Below are positions 23,092-35,132 of a stretch of 64,000 nt of DNA, piece by piece. The notes under the pieces are model-generated. The model did no database searches. It worked only from the letters and a program-made list of their open reading frames with translations, and had not been told where the DNA came from. Position 1 is the stretch's first letter. Each line of letters opens with the position of its first letter. The position numbers and the translations under genes were made by a program. This DNA comes from Lepidodermella squamata (lineage: Eukaryota > Gastrotricha): assembly GCA_047495785.1 (NCBI GenBank), contig JBLDXI010000004.1:1612001-1676000 (forward strand), written 5' to 3'.

Positions 23092-23449
23092 AACTTTCAT
23101 ACATATTTTTTTTCATTAAATCGTGTTTTTCAGCCAAACTGTGATCAGGAACAGGGTTTAGGGGTTAGAGTTAGGTACCAGGGTTCGGGTTCGCGTTCGG
23201 GTTAGGATTAGGTTTAGGGTTTGGTTAGGGTTCAGGGTTAAGGTTAGGGTTAGGGTAGTTCGAGTTTCGGGTTTCTACGAAGATCGATTTTCTGGCCCTT
23301 GCGCTTCCCCAATAACCATTTTCATGCGGAAAAAATTGACAACGCTTTCGGAACCCCGTTTTTCTTTTACCTAAAACAAAAACTAGTCATCTGGCATTTC
23401 CCTAACGTTTTCAGCTTGAATTTAATGAAAAAAAATATGTATGAAAGTT
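23092..23449. mobile_element. Inverted-repeat element enclosing telomere-like repeats
   Basis: 28-bp perfect terminal inverted repeats (23093-23120 and 23421-23448, ACTTTCATACATATT...) bound about 355 bp. Two further copies of the end phrase 'actttcatacatA' lie just upstream (23030-23080), suggesting nested insertions. The interior holds the degenerate TTAGGG block. No target duplication was recognised. Confidence 0.7.
23155..23270 (+). repeat. Degenerate (TTAGGG)n-like interstitial block
   Basis: About 115 bp of variants such as GGTTTAGGG, GGTTAGAG, GGTTCGGG, GGTTAGG and TTAGGGTTAGGG. This resembles a decayed telomere repeat of the common animal TTAGGG type, not the nematode TTAGGC type. 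It lies inside the inverted-repeat element and not at a contig end. Confidence 0.75.
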
Positions 23450-24284
23450 GGCACCCTTTAATTAATTTCTGAAATCGATCGAAAAAATGCATATTTTTCC
23501 AAAAGTTTGAGTTTCGTTAGGTAAAAAGAAGATTTCGCGATCTATCGAATAAGCCGAGGTATATCTTGTAGACTCGCATGATTAATTTTCTTGAATTAGT
23601 TAAAAACCGCTGTTTTCGGCAAATTTGCCATTCTTCTGCCGCGGCTCATCCGAAATGTTTTGAAAATTAGAAGAAGAGTAGTTTATCCATGTTAAGAATT
23701 TTCTGTATTTAAGGTTCAAGGTTTCAAGGAAAAGGCTTTGTAAAGACAGAGTGATACATATTGGTTATGGCCTTCCTTTATTCGAAATATTTTTGTTTAC
23801 TTTTGTTTACTGTTCAAGGACATAAAAGGTGTTTAGTTTGATGTAATGTTACGGATTCTGACCGCCCAATATTATTTCACCTCAAAAATGGCGAGCACTT
23901 CATGTACCATTCGCATGAATTTCACGGAAGTATCATCCCGATCCCTTTCTCTGCATTTTTTCCCTCAAATTTAGAGAAGCCGGGTGTGGAACTTAATTTT
24001 TCCGCGTTTGTGACAAGCTGCAAGCGATATTCAGTTGATAAGAAAAAGAACCGCAGCCAGGCAATAAAATGATCAAAACCCATAAATCTGTGATAGTTAG
24101 CAATCAAGTTTGAATTTTACATTAAATGGAATCGAGTTAATCCATTTGAAGTCAGTGTAAGGAAAGTTTCATGATGAAGTCCAGGCGCCTCAGCGATATT
24201 GTATCTTCGCGTTACATTCGGCTTTATTATCGCTAAATAGAATGATTTGCATTCAACAAAACTTGAAAAAACTCGAAAGTGATC
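23450..24284. other. Intergenic, no gene recognised
   Basis: AT-rich; the short open frames have no domain, signal peptide or splice support. Confidence 0.4.
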
Positions 24285-24877
24285 TTACATAATGCAAGCA
24301 AGCACACCTTCGCAAGGGCTTTCCGAATCCTCGTTTGCAACTTGTGGGGGACATTTCGTCATGAGGCACTGTAGAGCATCCATCGAATATGATCTATGAT
24401 ATGGAGAAAAATGCAGCGTAACTTCCCCTTATTTGGTCCAGAATCGTTTTTACTCAAAGTTAACACATTTTAGCGCTTTAATATGCTTGAACGGATGTGA
24501 TTTATTGATCTTCACAAAGCTGGGCACATGGAACTACCACTATAAAATATTGGGCTGGCGGCAAGAATTCATTTTATTCGATCAGTGAGTAACAGATTTG
24601 TTCCCAATTGTGAGGCATGGGATATTGGCTATTCACTATTATATGGTAATCGTAGTTATTTTTTGAACCGAACCTGGCCGGAATAATATCGGAGTAAATA
24701 TCTATTCAACTTACAGCGATAACATTCCCAATACTTGATCGCATGAACCCGCTCCGCCGTTTGAAGAAAGGCACAGGAAAATCAGGATACCTTCAGATGA
24801 GTAAGCACAAGGAAAATTCAGAAAAGAGTCTTTGAATGAAAGTTCATCTGCCTACCCAGATACAATCGCACGGCCAT
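24285..24877 (-). CDS. Secreted five-Cys peptide, paralogue 1
   Basis: Three tiny exons on the minus strand: 24877-24856, 24790-24715 and 24393-24285. Phases 1 and 2 join without error to give 68 residues. Exon 1 and most of exon 2 encode a signal peptide (MAVRLYLGILIFLCLSS). The mature part has the family pattern: C, about 19 residues, LQC-x4-C, a 12-16-residue acidic loop, then C-x5-C near the end (CEGVLAC). Donors are GTAGGC and GTAAGT. Four genes in this window share the exon layout, phases and Cys pattern, which is strong support although each exon is too short for open-frame searches. I do not recognise the family; a secreted disulfide-bonded peptide is the only safe inference. An odd number of mature cysteines would allow dimerisation. 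Confidence 0.8.
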
Positions 24878-25832
24878 TTTTCAGCTTCAAGTATCAAGCT
24901 AAAAATCTTAAGGACATAGATTATCACGAATAAATAAAATAAATAGATTCTAATCGAAAATTAGAATCTTACATTATGCAGTTGAAAATGAAAGAATATT
25001 CACTCAGCCGAAAAAATTTACCCAGAGAAGAGTAATGCACAGAGCGGAGCTGAAGTCGTTTTTCAAATAACATGTTCGTAGCTTAATTTGAATTTGAACA
25101 GCCGTCGAAGCAAACATTATTTCACGGTGGCTCGATAATAACTGAAATTACAGAGGTCTTGAACATTATCTATTAAAATAAGCGTGAGAGAAAACACAGC
25201 GGGTAAATAAAGTCTTATCTCATCCGACGACCAACAATTTGACTAAAATCATCCGATATAAAAATATCGATTTTCTCGATTTTTCCACATGGGCATATCC
25301 CTTTTATGCACCCTATTTTGGCACCTGAACCGGTAGAATTTTGTGCTAAAAGACTTATATGGCGATCCGAGTAGTAACTTTTTTACTGTAATTTTTTGAA
25401 AATATGAACCAAAATCATAAACATGGTATCAGTAGATCGATAGGCGGGCAAAATTCAAGCTTTTGACCCTGTAAAATCGGCGGTGTAAAAACAGCAAAAA
25501 TGGCTTTTCAATTTTGAACGTGTAACAAGCTGCAAGCTATATTAGGCAATACATTAACGATAGGTGTTGAAACGAGAATATGGAATAATACAGATTCAGA
25601 CAAAATATATTCTTGGTTTGATACTACAACAGCAATAACGGTTCAGCAAATGTTGACAGTTTCGCCTATTGAATCAGCTGAATTTTTCGTTCATCTGGCA
25701 CATTCCAAGCTTATGCAAATCCTCACGGTTTCTCGAGTGGGTTGACGTCGCCATCACTGCATTGGTTCCAGTTACTCCTGTATAAAATGTTGCCAATGTT
25801 AACAGCAAAAGTGAACCATTGTACAAGTCGGC

Positions 25833-26450
25833 TTACATAACGCAATTAAGCGTTGCTCTGCAAAGCCCTTCTGCTTCAGCTTCCGCGCTATCACGATGGC
25901 ATATTTGCAGGATGCACTGTAAAGCCGAATAGCTCGCCTTACTAAGACAAAAATAATCGTCATTACAGCCACAGGTATTGTAAAAGTTAACTTTCTGGTT
26001 GAATTGATTTACCTACTCACGGCATCGAAAGCCCGATGCGGCCAACAAGTGCATAAGTTTCTTAATTCGCACACAAGCTTCGCGCCAGTGATAAATTACT
26101 ACTTCATTTTTACACCCCATTTGAGATGGTCGTCCCCTACCCCCTACATTCTCGTAAAATTAAACGAACTTGTTGCAAACTTGTTGTAAACGCGCCTGCT
26201 GTGAAAACGCTATGAATGACCCCAAGTTACACACAAAATCGGATAGAGACTGTTTTCAGGCCGTGATGGCGTTCCTCCAACTTACTATGCTAGTCGTCCC
26301 AAGACCTCTGTGCAGGGTTGTACAGATGATAGAGCCCCATTTGCCAGGACCAGGATGATCACAAAACCTAGATATAAAGAAAGTTGGAGACTTTGTCTTT
26401 GAGAAGGCGCTGTTTATCTGCTTACATAGATACAAATGCACGTTAGCCAT
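25833..26450 (-). CDS. Secreted five-Cys peptide, paralogue 2
   Basis: Exons (minus): 26450-26426, 26367-26286 and 25941-25833, joined in phases 1 and 2, giving 71 residues. The signal peptide is strongly hydrophobic (MANVHLYLCFVIILVLANG). The mature chain keeps CTEVLGRL, then SYSALQC-x4-C, then C-x5-C (CRATLNC) and a terminal VM before the stop. Residue identity with the other copies is low outside the cysteines and the SYSxxALQC core, so this is the most diverged intact member. All donors and acceptors are canonical GT-AG. Together with the copies at 24.3, 27.7 and 47.3 kb it defines a local, minus-strand expanding family. Confidence 0.8.
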
Positions 26451-27675
26451 TCAACAGCGTCGAAGTTTCTTAAAATAATCTATCGCAAAATTAGTGCTGA
26501 TCAATTGAATAGGCTCAATTTATGAACAGATAATTTAAAATTCAATCATTTGATTATCAGCAAGGGATGTATAATGCAAGGTTCAAACAAATATCCCCGT
26601 GTCATACTTGGATGATCCCGCTCGCTACATCGAGCTGAATGTCTGCCACAGTTGCCAGTCTTTCATTATCAAGGTTACACGCAGAGCGTCTCAGTTAGCC
26701 ATAAATTATTCTTAATTTCGCTTGAGTGACTTCGGTCGGTTCAAAGCTCAAATAAAATTACGAAAATGTCCTCATTCGTGAGATGCCCGCATTTACATGG
26801 GGGTAGCTAGCGGGTCCATTGTTCTCACTCGTGCACTTTATTGCAGTGCACCAGGTAAGTGGTGTGAATGTGGAGCAATTTAGGTTACTTTTTATCCAGG
26901 CTGAATATTTTACGGGCTCTGAAAAAGGTAACCCGCCTAATGTCTTCAGAAGGGCTTGCTATGTAAACAATTTTCTAGGATATCGTTAGCGTCGTTGAAT
27001 AACTCGGATTTAGGATTTTTTACATCCGTTTCAAGGTCACGGGTGACAATTAAAAAGAGGTTTTTCAACGTGAATGAAGACGCAAAACAAATGACTTTTT
27101 ACTTCTCATCTATCACCTTGTGATGGATGTAAACAAGCCTAAATCCGAGTTATTCATCAACGCTAACGATATCGCGCTACGTTTACGGTTTGGACATGAA
27201 CAGGTTCGAATCCGAGTTCCGAGTTAGTCAACGAAACCAACGATATGAATTCGTATAAGTCTCACACCTCCTATTAATGTCCATGCATCATAACCACTCG
27301 AACGAGGACGTAGAATATAAATAATTGATGTGTTAATTTTTTTATTGAAATTAGTTCAGAACCATAAAGAACAGCGAACAGAAGATATATGGTAAAGTCG
27401 GAGTTCGAAATAATTTGAAAGAAGGGATGTTTTATTTATTGCGTGTGTTTCAGGTATATGTTGCACCCGGGCATTTGAAACAGAAAAGAAACGGGTTTTT
27501 GAAGTTTAAGACTTTCAAGACCTGGATAATTTGGAACAGAAGAAGTCCACAATTATCACTAGTTCAAGCTGCGAATCTGCCTTATGTAGTTTATCTTTGC
27601 ACCACATTCGTCGTGATTTTCCCTGAATAACGTTTCATGTGTTTTAAAAAGGTCAACAACATTGCATAAATAATC
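26451..27675. other. Gene-poor stretch, 3' flank of peptide paralogue 3
   Basis: No gene was recognised. Around 27405-27500 a segment ('gggatgttttatttattg...') recurs near 30360, 41170 and 46975; read on the minus strand it carries AATAAA and lies downstream of peptide genes, so it is probably their shared 3' end. Confidence 0.5.
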
Positions 27676-28154
27676 TTACTTCATACAGGCAAGAACTGCT
27701 TCGCACTGCTGATCATCTGATGGATCCTCGCCTATGAAATCTGGATGGCATTTTGCAGCGAGGCATCGCAGAGCTTCTAGTGAATATGACCTGCATGGAG
27801 CAATAATTGGAAAAAACATTTAATAGTCTAAAGAAATTGGAGAAAATTATGGAAATAGCGTGAGATGTTTCCAATCACCGATGAACAAGCACATTTGTTT
27901 CCCGATTCTGAGGCATGGGCTAGTGATTAATTCAATAGCGCTAATAATCATATATATATCTATCAGTCCGTTTCGCTATTATTTCAACTTTCAGGCTCAT
28001 AATTCCAAGGATTTGTTCGCATGTTGCAGCTTTTGACGATGCAGCACAACAACACACGACGATTGCTAAACCTAAATAAAAGGAAAATCAGGGAAAGAGT
28101 CATTGAAATTGTTCTGCTTAACTGCTTACCAATACACAAACGTGCAGCATTCAT
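27676..28154 (-). CDS. Secreted five-Cys peptide, paralogue 3 (GA donor)
   Basis: Exons (minus): 28154-28130, 28071-27993 and 27790-27676, giving 72 residues. The signal peptide MNAARLCIGLAIVVCCCAASS is followed by CEQILGIMSL, RCLAAKC, an acidic loop and CEAVLAC. Phases 1 and 2 match the other paralogues. After exon 2 the intron begins GAAAGTTG, where the homologous intron at 47.6 kb begins GTGAGTTG, so the donor dinucleotide is GA. The only nearby GT would shift the frame. Either a GA-AG intron is spliced here or the copy has lost expression. Nearest relative: the 47.2-47.8 kb copy. Confidence 0.75.
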
Positions 28155-28185
28155 TATGAGTTTAAAGTATTAGGATTATGTATAA

Positions 28186-28300
28186 ATAAGGCCCTAGGGA
28201 AGGCTAGTTTCGAGGAAAAACTCACATAATAAGGCGAGGCGAAGCCGAGTCTTATTATGCGATTTTTCCGAGGAACTAGCCGTACCGTGGGCCTTATTAG
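28186..28300. repeat. Long imperfect hairpin (miniature inverted-repeat element)
   Basis: The stretch starting TAAGGCCC and ending GGGCCTTATTA reads almost the same on both strands, with 'aggctagtttc' facing 'gaactagcc'. The loop GAGGCGAAGCCGAG is itself self-complementary. It sits just upstream of peptide paralogue 3. Next to it, 28430-28560 is a GC-rich patch of short self-complementary phrases (CGCTTCGCTCG, GCTCGCTGCGCTCGC), followed by three TTATTATG units near 28590-28615. Confidence 0.65.
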
Positions 28301-29042
28301 ACATATTACTCAACGAAATGCGACTTTAAAAAATCAACCTTAAAAATGTACGTTGAAAACGGCATTTTTGAACGAATTTCATGCTGAAACAAGAAAAGTG
28401 ATCTCTTTCCGTTCGAAGAGTTTTGAGTGTTTTTTCTCGCTTCGCTCGATGAAATCAGCGTCCCCTCGCTTCGCTCGGACGAAGACCTTGCCCCGTGATG
28501 CTCGCTGCGCTCGCGTTTCACGGCGGGGCAAGGTTTTCGGCGCCTTCGGCGCGAGATTCGAAAATTAAAAAATCCACCTTAAATAAGCGGTTTCTTATTA
28601 TGTTATTATGTTATTATGTAAGCTTCGCCTAGAGTAATAGAGTATGTTTCTTCAAGATTCTTTTAGAGAAAAATACTTCGAATTACGATCAAGCTAAATG
28701 CTCATAGCTCGAATGTCTTAGGCTCAGCACGCGCGGTCCCTGAATGTGTCACATTTTCTTATAATTACTGCAGTTGATGGAGTGTGAATGCGGTGCAAAT
28801 AAAGTATAATATCGCAATAAAAACAGTGCATGGGCGAATTAAGCCTAGAAAGTTGCTGCTAATGTCTTCACATCAGCGACATTAATCGCCTCGTCAACTG
28901 CACCCTGCACCTTTATCCGCCTGTGTTCCAATTTTGCAAGGAGCGGTTTTATTTTGACCGAAAACATATCGAATGAAAGATGACAAGATAGAATGGAAAT
29001 AGTTAACATATGTTCAAGCCAGCCCAGACGTTTCGATAGCAT

Positions 29043-29824
29043 TCACATGCTTTTCATGAATTTCACATTGATGCCAATGAAAGCGGCTAGAAACACGAAA
29101 ACTGCAACAACATCCATAATGTGGACCGTATTGATCTTCCTCTTGCCAGCCTCCTGCTCCAAAATGCCACATGCTAGGCCGAGAGTATCGCAGCAGCGTA
29201 CCACATCATAGCCTGGACGTAATTCCCTAGCAAATTCGCCTCACCTCTCAGCGGAACCTTTTGACTCATCGCAGACTGCGCGAAAGTGATTGTAAGCAGC
29301 GTGGTCGCTGTGAAGGCTGGACGGTCCGGGCAATCGGGCGGGAACAACAGGGTGGCTAGATCCAGCCCTGTCATCACCCCAGCCGGGACTAGATAGTTCA
29401 TTATGTAGAAAGTTGGATCGCGAGTCAAAGTGACTCGAAATTTGGCCGTCGAGACTTCGAGACCGTTGAATTGATTAGTCGCCACGAACTTGCTGGTATT
29501 GACCAGTTTCCACTCGGAATGAAGCAGGGCCTCATTCGACCAGAAGAATCGAGGGTTATTCTCGTCAAATTTCAGCAGGCAGCAGGCTCTTGTCATTCAT
29601 GAGTGCGATCTCCATCCAGCAGGTTTGCGTGCCGAATGAGAATTTCTCCAACCGGAACAAGCATTCGTACGTCAACTTGCCCTTTCGTGTCCAGTAGAAG
29701 TCGTAGATCTGGCCCTTCTTCACCGTCATCAGTAGATTATCGGCGCAAGGCACGTCTTTCAGATACACGATTGATACGCGTTGATGTATCGAACTTTTGG
29801 CTGCCAACTATCAGTCCCGCTTGA
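29043..29824 (-). pseudogene. Short Cys-loop receptor pseudogene
   Basis: Very similar to the intact gene at 48213-49460, but broken. Homology starts abruptly near 29824, so the signal peptide and first half of the ligand-binding domain are missing. A 4-bp CTGC duplication after the Cys loop shifts the frame. A deletion of about 19 bp in M3 (after MMWYAAAI) shifts it again; the M4 remainder continues in the other frame to the stop at 29043. The Cys loop, M1, M2 (FTATTLLTITFAQ) and M4 sequences are still readable, so loss is recent. It is part of the duplicated peptide-receptor-trypsin cluster. Confidence 0.9.
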
Positions 29825-30774
29825 ACGTCACGGTCGAGATCTGATCGGGTGGATTAACTTCCTCGTCAGATTCCTCGTCAGCTACGCGACTGTTCTTTGT
29901 CTTGCTTCTTGGCTTACCTTGTATAATAAGTGATAACGTCGCCTAAAAATCAGGCAGCCTATGATAAAAACGTTGCTCTATGCTGAATGACAATAAGATG
30001 ATGAGGATTTGAGTAATCTGGATGCTGCCAGATCCTCCTGCGGTGAACGAAAAGCAGGCGAAATTAGCGAAAAACCGCTCTGGTTGACACCATTAGCCAA
30101 ATTCACTAAATTTACTAGCGTTTGCTGACGAAATTGCACGACTACTTCATACTTTCGATTTGGCTTGAACCGAATCGGGTCTGAAAATCAACGCGGCAAA
30201 AACTCGATATACTATGATCATTTCTAGACGTACCCCCAGCGACCGAGTAGTACCCGAGTCAGCTAAACTCATAAGTACGAATTTGAATTGAACAGGAAAA
30301 AACTTGAAAAAGTGATATATGAAAAATGCTTGCTAAATGAAGTCAGACTTGGGAATAATGTGAAGTAGGGGGATGTTTTATTTATTGATGCAGATTAGGT
30401 ATATGTGGCACCTGGCATTAGAAATATCTAATATTATACAAAATACGGTCTTTAGAATTTAGAAATTGGCTTAAGAATAGGTGCACCAGCTGAAATCCCA
30501 TTGGGCAGCTAATTTATCTGAAAGACATGGATGCAACTAATTGGAATGGCGAGCAATATTGTCCACATTTAGTGACCAAACCTAGGTATTGATCTGACTG
30601 TGATATAGGTCGCGATAAGGAGCCGATTCACTGCCCCAGTGCGCGAAGTAGCGGGGAGACTGGGAGTACGGTACTCCCAGTTCGACCGGCCGAGAAAATA
30701 ACAAGATTTTGGGAGAACTTATTCCAACTTCTCGGGATTTCTTAGCTACCGTCAGAGCCGTTTTATGAATCATA

Positions 30775-31018
30775 ATTCCAAGGATTTGCTCGCACTTAGT
30801 GCGAACAACAGCTAATAATTATGAATCATCGCTGCATTTTTTGCATGGTGATGATTCATAATTTCGTGCAAAAAGATCACACCAAGCATGTTTCTGCTCC
30901 AGACAATGCAGCACACCACAGGACAATTGTTAAACCTGAATATAAGATTAAGTAGAGGGAAGCTCATTTGAGTATATCTGTTTCTCTGTTTACCTAGGCG
31001 TAAACGTGCGGCATTCAT
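30775..31018 (-). pseudogene. Secreted five-Cys peptide relic with small insertion
   Basis: Exon 1 (31018-30994) is intact (MNAARLRL) and exon 2 begins normally at 30935 (signal-peptide residues, AETC). It is then split by about 85 bp (30800-30886) that carries an inverted 'attatgaatcatc' pair. After the insert the expected CEQILGIM codons resume at 30799-30775. No third exon was found. The insertion brings a stop, so the copy is dead. Confidence 0.75.
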
Positions 31019-31705
31019 TTTGAGTTTCAAGTAATAAGGATTAAGCTTCTTAAAGCTTTTTTCAATAATAGAGACAAATAATAGTTTGAATGAGGCTTGA
31101 GCTGAATAATTTTAGTTATGTCGTTGGCTCAGCACTCAGCACGCGCAATAAACTGAAATATTCGTATGACTTTAAGTTCAGCTGAATCCGGTGCAAATAA
31201 TGTCGCGAGGTCAGCAATACGAATAAGTCATGGTCAGTTAATGCTGAAGTATTCGCTTCAGCGACTTTATTTATGACCACGAGTAAGTGGGAATTACGTA
31301 AACTCAGTTTTTTATCTGTAAAAGGAGATAGCTGACACTTCAAAGGTAGCCCAGAATCTATATTTACTATATTTACTATATTTATCTATATTTACGGGCC
31401 ATATGAAGCATTGAAAACACATTATACTAATTCCTCACGGCGTAGGTTCGAATTCGTGTTTTAAGTCGGTCTTTCAACCGGATGTTTTCTAACTGGGCTG
31501 ACATTTTTCACGCCAATGGAGTCTGAGTATTGCCAACGCCGTCGTTGAATATTACGTATCTCATCAATATTACAAACTAAGAAAAAATATGAATTTATAC
31601 CTTAATAAACGAATAATACTCGCTGTGTTAAGATGCACATTTACGCGCACACGAAGAAATGTTTATTAAGCCTTTTTGTGGCAATTTATATATGATATTT
31701 ACAAC

Positions 31706-34700
31706 ATGCGCCTTTTCGTAACAAATATAATCGCCTCGTAGTCGTAGGCGTAGTCGTTGCTCAGGATAATGCGATCGGATGCGGCGCTATGAACCCTACA
31801 GCAATGGCGAAATCAACAGGCCCAGGCAGTCACCCAGCAGGAGCACACGAATTTCCGTGGCTGGTTCGCTTCATTTTAATATTAATGCAGTTCAGAACAA
31901 ACAGGATGTCTTTTCAAGGTCTTACTGGAGATAACCTTCAGCGGCGAAAAAGAACCGTCTAACTGCGGCGCTTCTCTCATCTCAAGGCAATGGCTGATAA
32001 CAGCTGCTCATTGCGTTTCGAATGCCGGAGAGACTCCAGTTTCGTTAGTGTTTTTCGAATTCACCCGTTCCATATAGTCTTCTCTTTTATCGCACAGGAT
32101 CACGGCGAAGCTAGGACGCTATAACATCAGCGTGGCTTCAGAGACGGCATCTCACGAATCTTCAGTGTCGCTGCCTCCGTTAGTGCATCGGCTATACGAC
32201 GGCAGTCAAAATTTCTACGACTTTGATTTCGCTCTCTTGCGACTCTTGAGCCCAGTTCCTAGATTTACTCGAGAGATTAAACCGATTTGTCTGCCTGACG
32301 CGGCCACAATGTGCCGAGCCAACTCAGTCACCGCAAATTCGATCGACGGATGCGATTCAGCGGTAGCAGTAGGCTGGGGTTACTTTGCACGCAGTATGTT
32401 CCAGTGTCTACTTTAGTTTTCCTTATCGTAAATTCAACACCCGTGGTTCAAATCTTGTTTATATGTCTACAGAAATTCATAAGTTTCAACGGTATCCCAG
32501 TTTTTCCAGCAGTCTGCAGGAAACAAAACTTACTGCTTTTATATTGTCACTCGAACCCATGGAATGTAAACCATCACAGTGGATGTAGTAAGACGATCGA
32601 GGTTTATTTATGTTAGGGTATCTTTCAGACCTGAATTTATCTGACCAAGTGGTCCTGTGGTTTTTGTGATTCTGACCTGGACCTTCAGATGTGAGGCCCG
32701 TACCCTTCTTACCTATCGCGATTCGCTCACTCATACGGCATATATAATTGGGAGCAGAGTTAGTTGGGATAGGAATATTGTAGTTTAGGAAGATAGACTG
32801 GATTCATTTGCAATATTAACAAAATCACATTAACAGATCCGTAACAGAGCCGCAACAGCCTCTGATTCTTTTATCAGGAAAAAAATATTATCAAAACAAT
32901 GCTAAAAAATTTCAATAAAAATTATTAGTAATCACGAAAAACCAAGAATACTATCTGTTATCAGACATAGCCTAAACCCTACATAGCTTTTTTGTAATTC
33001 AGCTAAACTATCTAAGATAGCAAAGCATCCGGCCTTGTTAAATAGCCTAAACGTTTCCTATGTAATATTAAAGCTAAACTATCTGAGATCCCGAGGAAAC
33101 TGGATCTTCGGGTTCGTTCGTATCGAAATTGCTCGCTAGAGTATTCCCGCATGCGCTCTGAATCGGTCACCATCACCGACTCGAAAATGTGCCTAGCCGC
33201 TGGCAACAGCAGCGACGTTTGTCTGGGCGATTCTGGAGGCCCTTTAATGTGTATGAAATCGATGCAGATTTACCTGCTTGGCATAATTTCGAATGGCGAT
33301 GGGTTTTGCCAGGGATCCATTCCTGGCATCTACAGCAGAGTCTGCAAGATTCTCGATTGGATCACGGAAAACACTGATGTTCGCAGACAGACAACTACTC
33401 CACAGCAGTCGTGTACAGTACCAAACATAACAGCGGGTTTTGTGACCCGCGTGGACCCGGAAACTTCGGAAGATACTGGCGAAGTTCTAAGACCTGGAAC
33501 TGCTGTGGAAAGAGGAGAGGCTGTTAGCGTGAAGTGCAACCTTGGTTATACCTATTCGTCCTCTGTCTCTATTGCTTCATGTTTTCCCCCATTGAGACCG
33601 GCGATAAACGGAAGGTGTAACCCGATAAGTAAGTAAAATCATGTCTTTTAAGTTGAGAGTTAATGGCTATTATCAAGACTGCGACCCTGTTCCTGTATTG
33701 AGTAACGGCTTTTGGACGGGTTCTAACAGATCTGCATCGCACTTGTCCACGATGACGTTGGTCTGCAATCCAGGCTTCAAAGTCGTCGGCCGGAGTACAA
33801 GTCAGTGCCAAGCAAACGGCAGCTGGTCTGCGGCTGGTAGCTGTGAGGCATAGGTGAACTTATTTTACAGCCAAATGAGGGTGTAAGAACAACGTTTATT
33901 CACTATGTGCGCTTCGTTAAACGCGACGCGCACGGCAGACTTCGTTTCCGAAGTTACATTTAGGAAAATGCCAATGTGCAATGTAGGATAGATTCAAAAA
34001 TCAAATTTTCCATTAGGTTTTCTGCCGCAGGCCGCAGTTAACCTTCTCGAAAAATTGAAAAATTGACATCCATGTTGAACTATGAAAAGATCGAAGTAAT
34101 ATATTTACGAAAAGGTGGAGATTTGAGCAATAGTTTCTAACAATTAAGAATAGCTTTCACTCTCACGTCCCAAATGCGTGAAACACAAAGCATTGTCACT
34201 TCTATTTCTTGATTTCTATAATAAATGAAAATTCGTGTGATGAAGACTGCGGCTCTGGTCCTGCGTTAACCAACGGCTTTTGGACTAGTTCTAACAGATC
34301 CACAGCGTACTTGTCGACGATGACATTGGTCTGCAATCCAGGCTTCGAACTCGTTGGCCGGAGTACAAGTCAATGCCAAGCAAACGGCATCTGGTCTGCG
34401 GCGGGTAGCTGCGACCAAATAGGTTAATTACATCTTTCAATAATTCACCATTCTTTCAACTAAATGAGAATTCGTATGATGAAGACTGCGGCCCCGCTCC
34501 TGTATTGGATAATGGCTATTTCACGAGCCCCACCACTGCTACGTCTTATTTGTCCTTGTTGACGTTGGAGTGCAATCCGGGCTTCAAGGTTGTTGGCCAA
34601 ACTACAAGTCAATGCCAAGCTAACGGCAGCTGGTCCCCGGCTGGTCGCTGTGACCCAATAGGTGAATTATTTTCAATTCATCATCGATTTTCAAATGAAA

Positions 34701-34895
34701 TAATGATATATAGTTTGTGTTCCGCCGCCCAAAATACAAAACGGCTACGTATCCCCCGGTCAATCGAGCGTCGGAGCCTCTCGAACCATATCATGCAATT
34801 CGAATTTCTTAATTCAAGGAAATGCTGTCATATCGTGCCTTTCAAGCTTAGCCTGGTCCCAGCCTGGTTCTTGCGTCTTGAGACAGCGAAGACCT
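31706..34895 (+). pseudogene. Trypsin-sushi protein, disrupted paralogue
   Basis: Exons match the intact gene at 41961: 31706-31863, 31931-32049, 32098-32393, 33074-33628, then sushi exons 33678-33853, 34246-34422, 34485-34661 and 34714-34895. The trypsin catalytic triad is still present (TAAHC, DFAL, GDSGGP). Two lesions are visible. Exon 1 is 7 nt shorter than its paralogue, giving a stop (TAG at 31739) inside the signal peptide. The exon at 33678 is one base shorter than its sister exons (176 versus 177 nt), making a TAG at its donor. It has five sushi domains against three in the intact gene, so domain number changed after duplication. The last exon ends at a good GTAAGT donor in phase 0, as in the intact copy. 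Confidence 0.85.
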
Positions 34896-34947
34896 GTAAG
34901 TTTTGTCGATTTTGTCGATCTGATCGCATATTTGAAGAAATTATATT

Positions 34948-35132
34948 ATATCGTTAGCGGCGCGCCAAAACAACCACTTTACTATTTATAGATTTTATAT
35001 GGATAGTACGATCGAGAGTAGAAAAAAATCAGTGCTCAAATGGCCTATCGTACTTTATCATTACGCTCGGCGACTTCAAGTACGATCGAATGAATCATCT
35101 AAGTGGTTGTTTGGGCGCGCCGCTAATGATAT
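34948..35132. mobile_element. 185-bp miniature inverted-repeat element
   Basis: The ends ATATCGTTAGCGGCGCGCC and, inverted, ATATCATTAGCGGCGCGCC continue into CAAACAACCACTT on both sides. The inverted repeats total about 33 bp, and the middle also contains inverted 'gtacgatcga' phrases. It encodes no protein. Confidence 0.8.

Noticed and set aside
28353-28568. Opposing open frames in the CGCTTCGCTCG-rich patch
   Set aside because: They are produced by short self-complementary repeats; there is no gene structure. A CRISPR-like array was also considered and dismissed because units are irregular.
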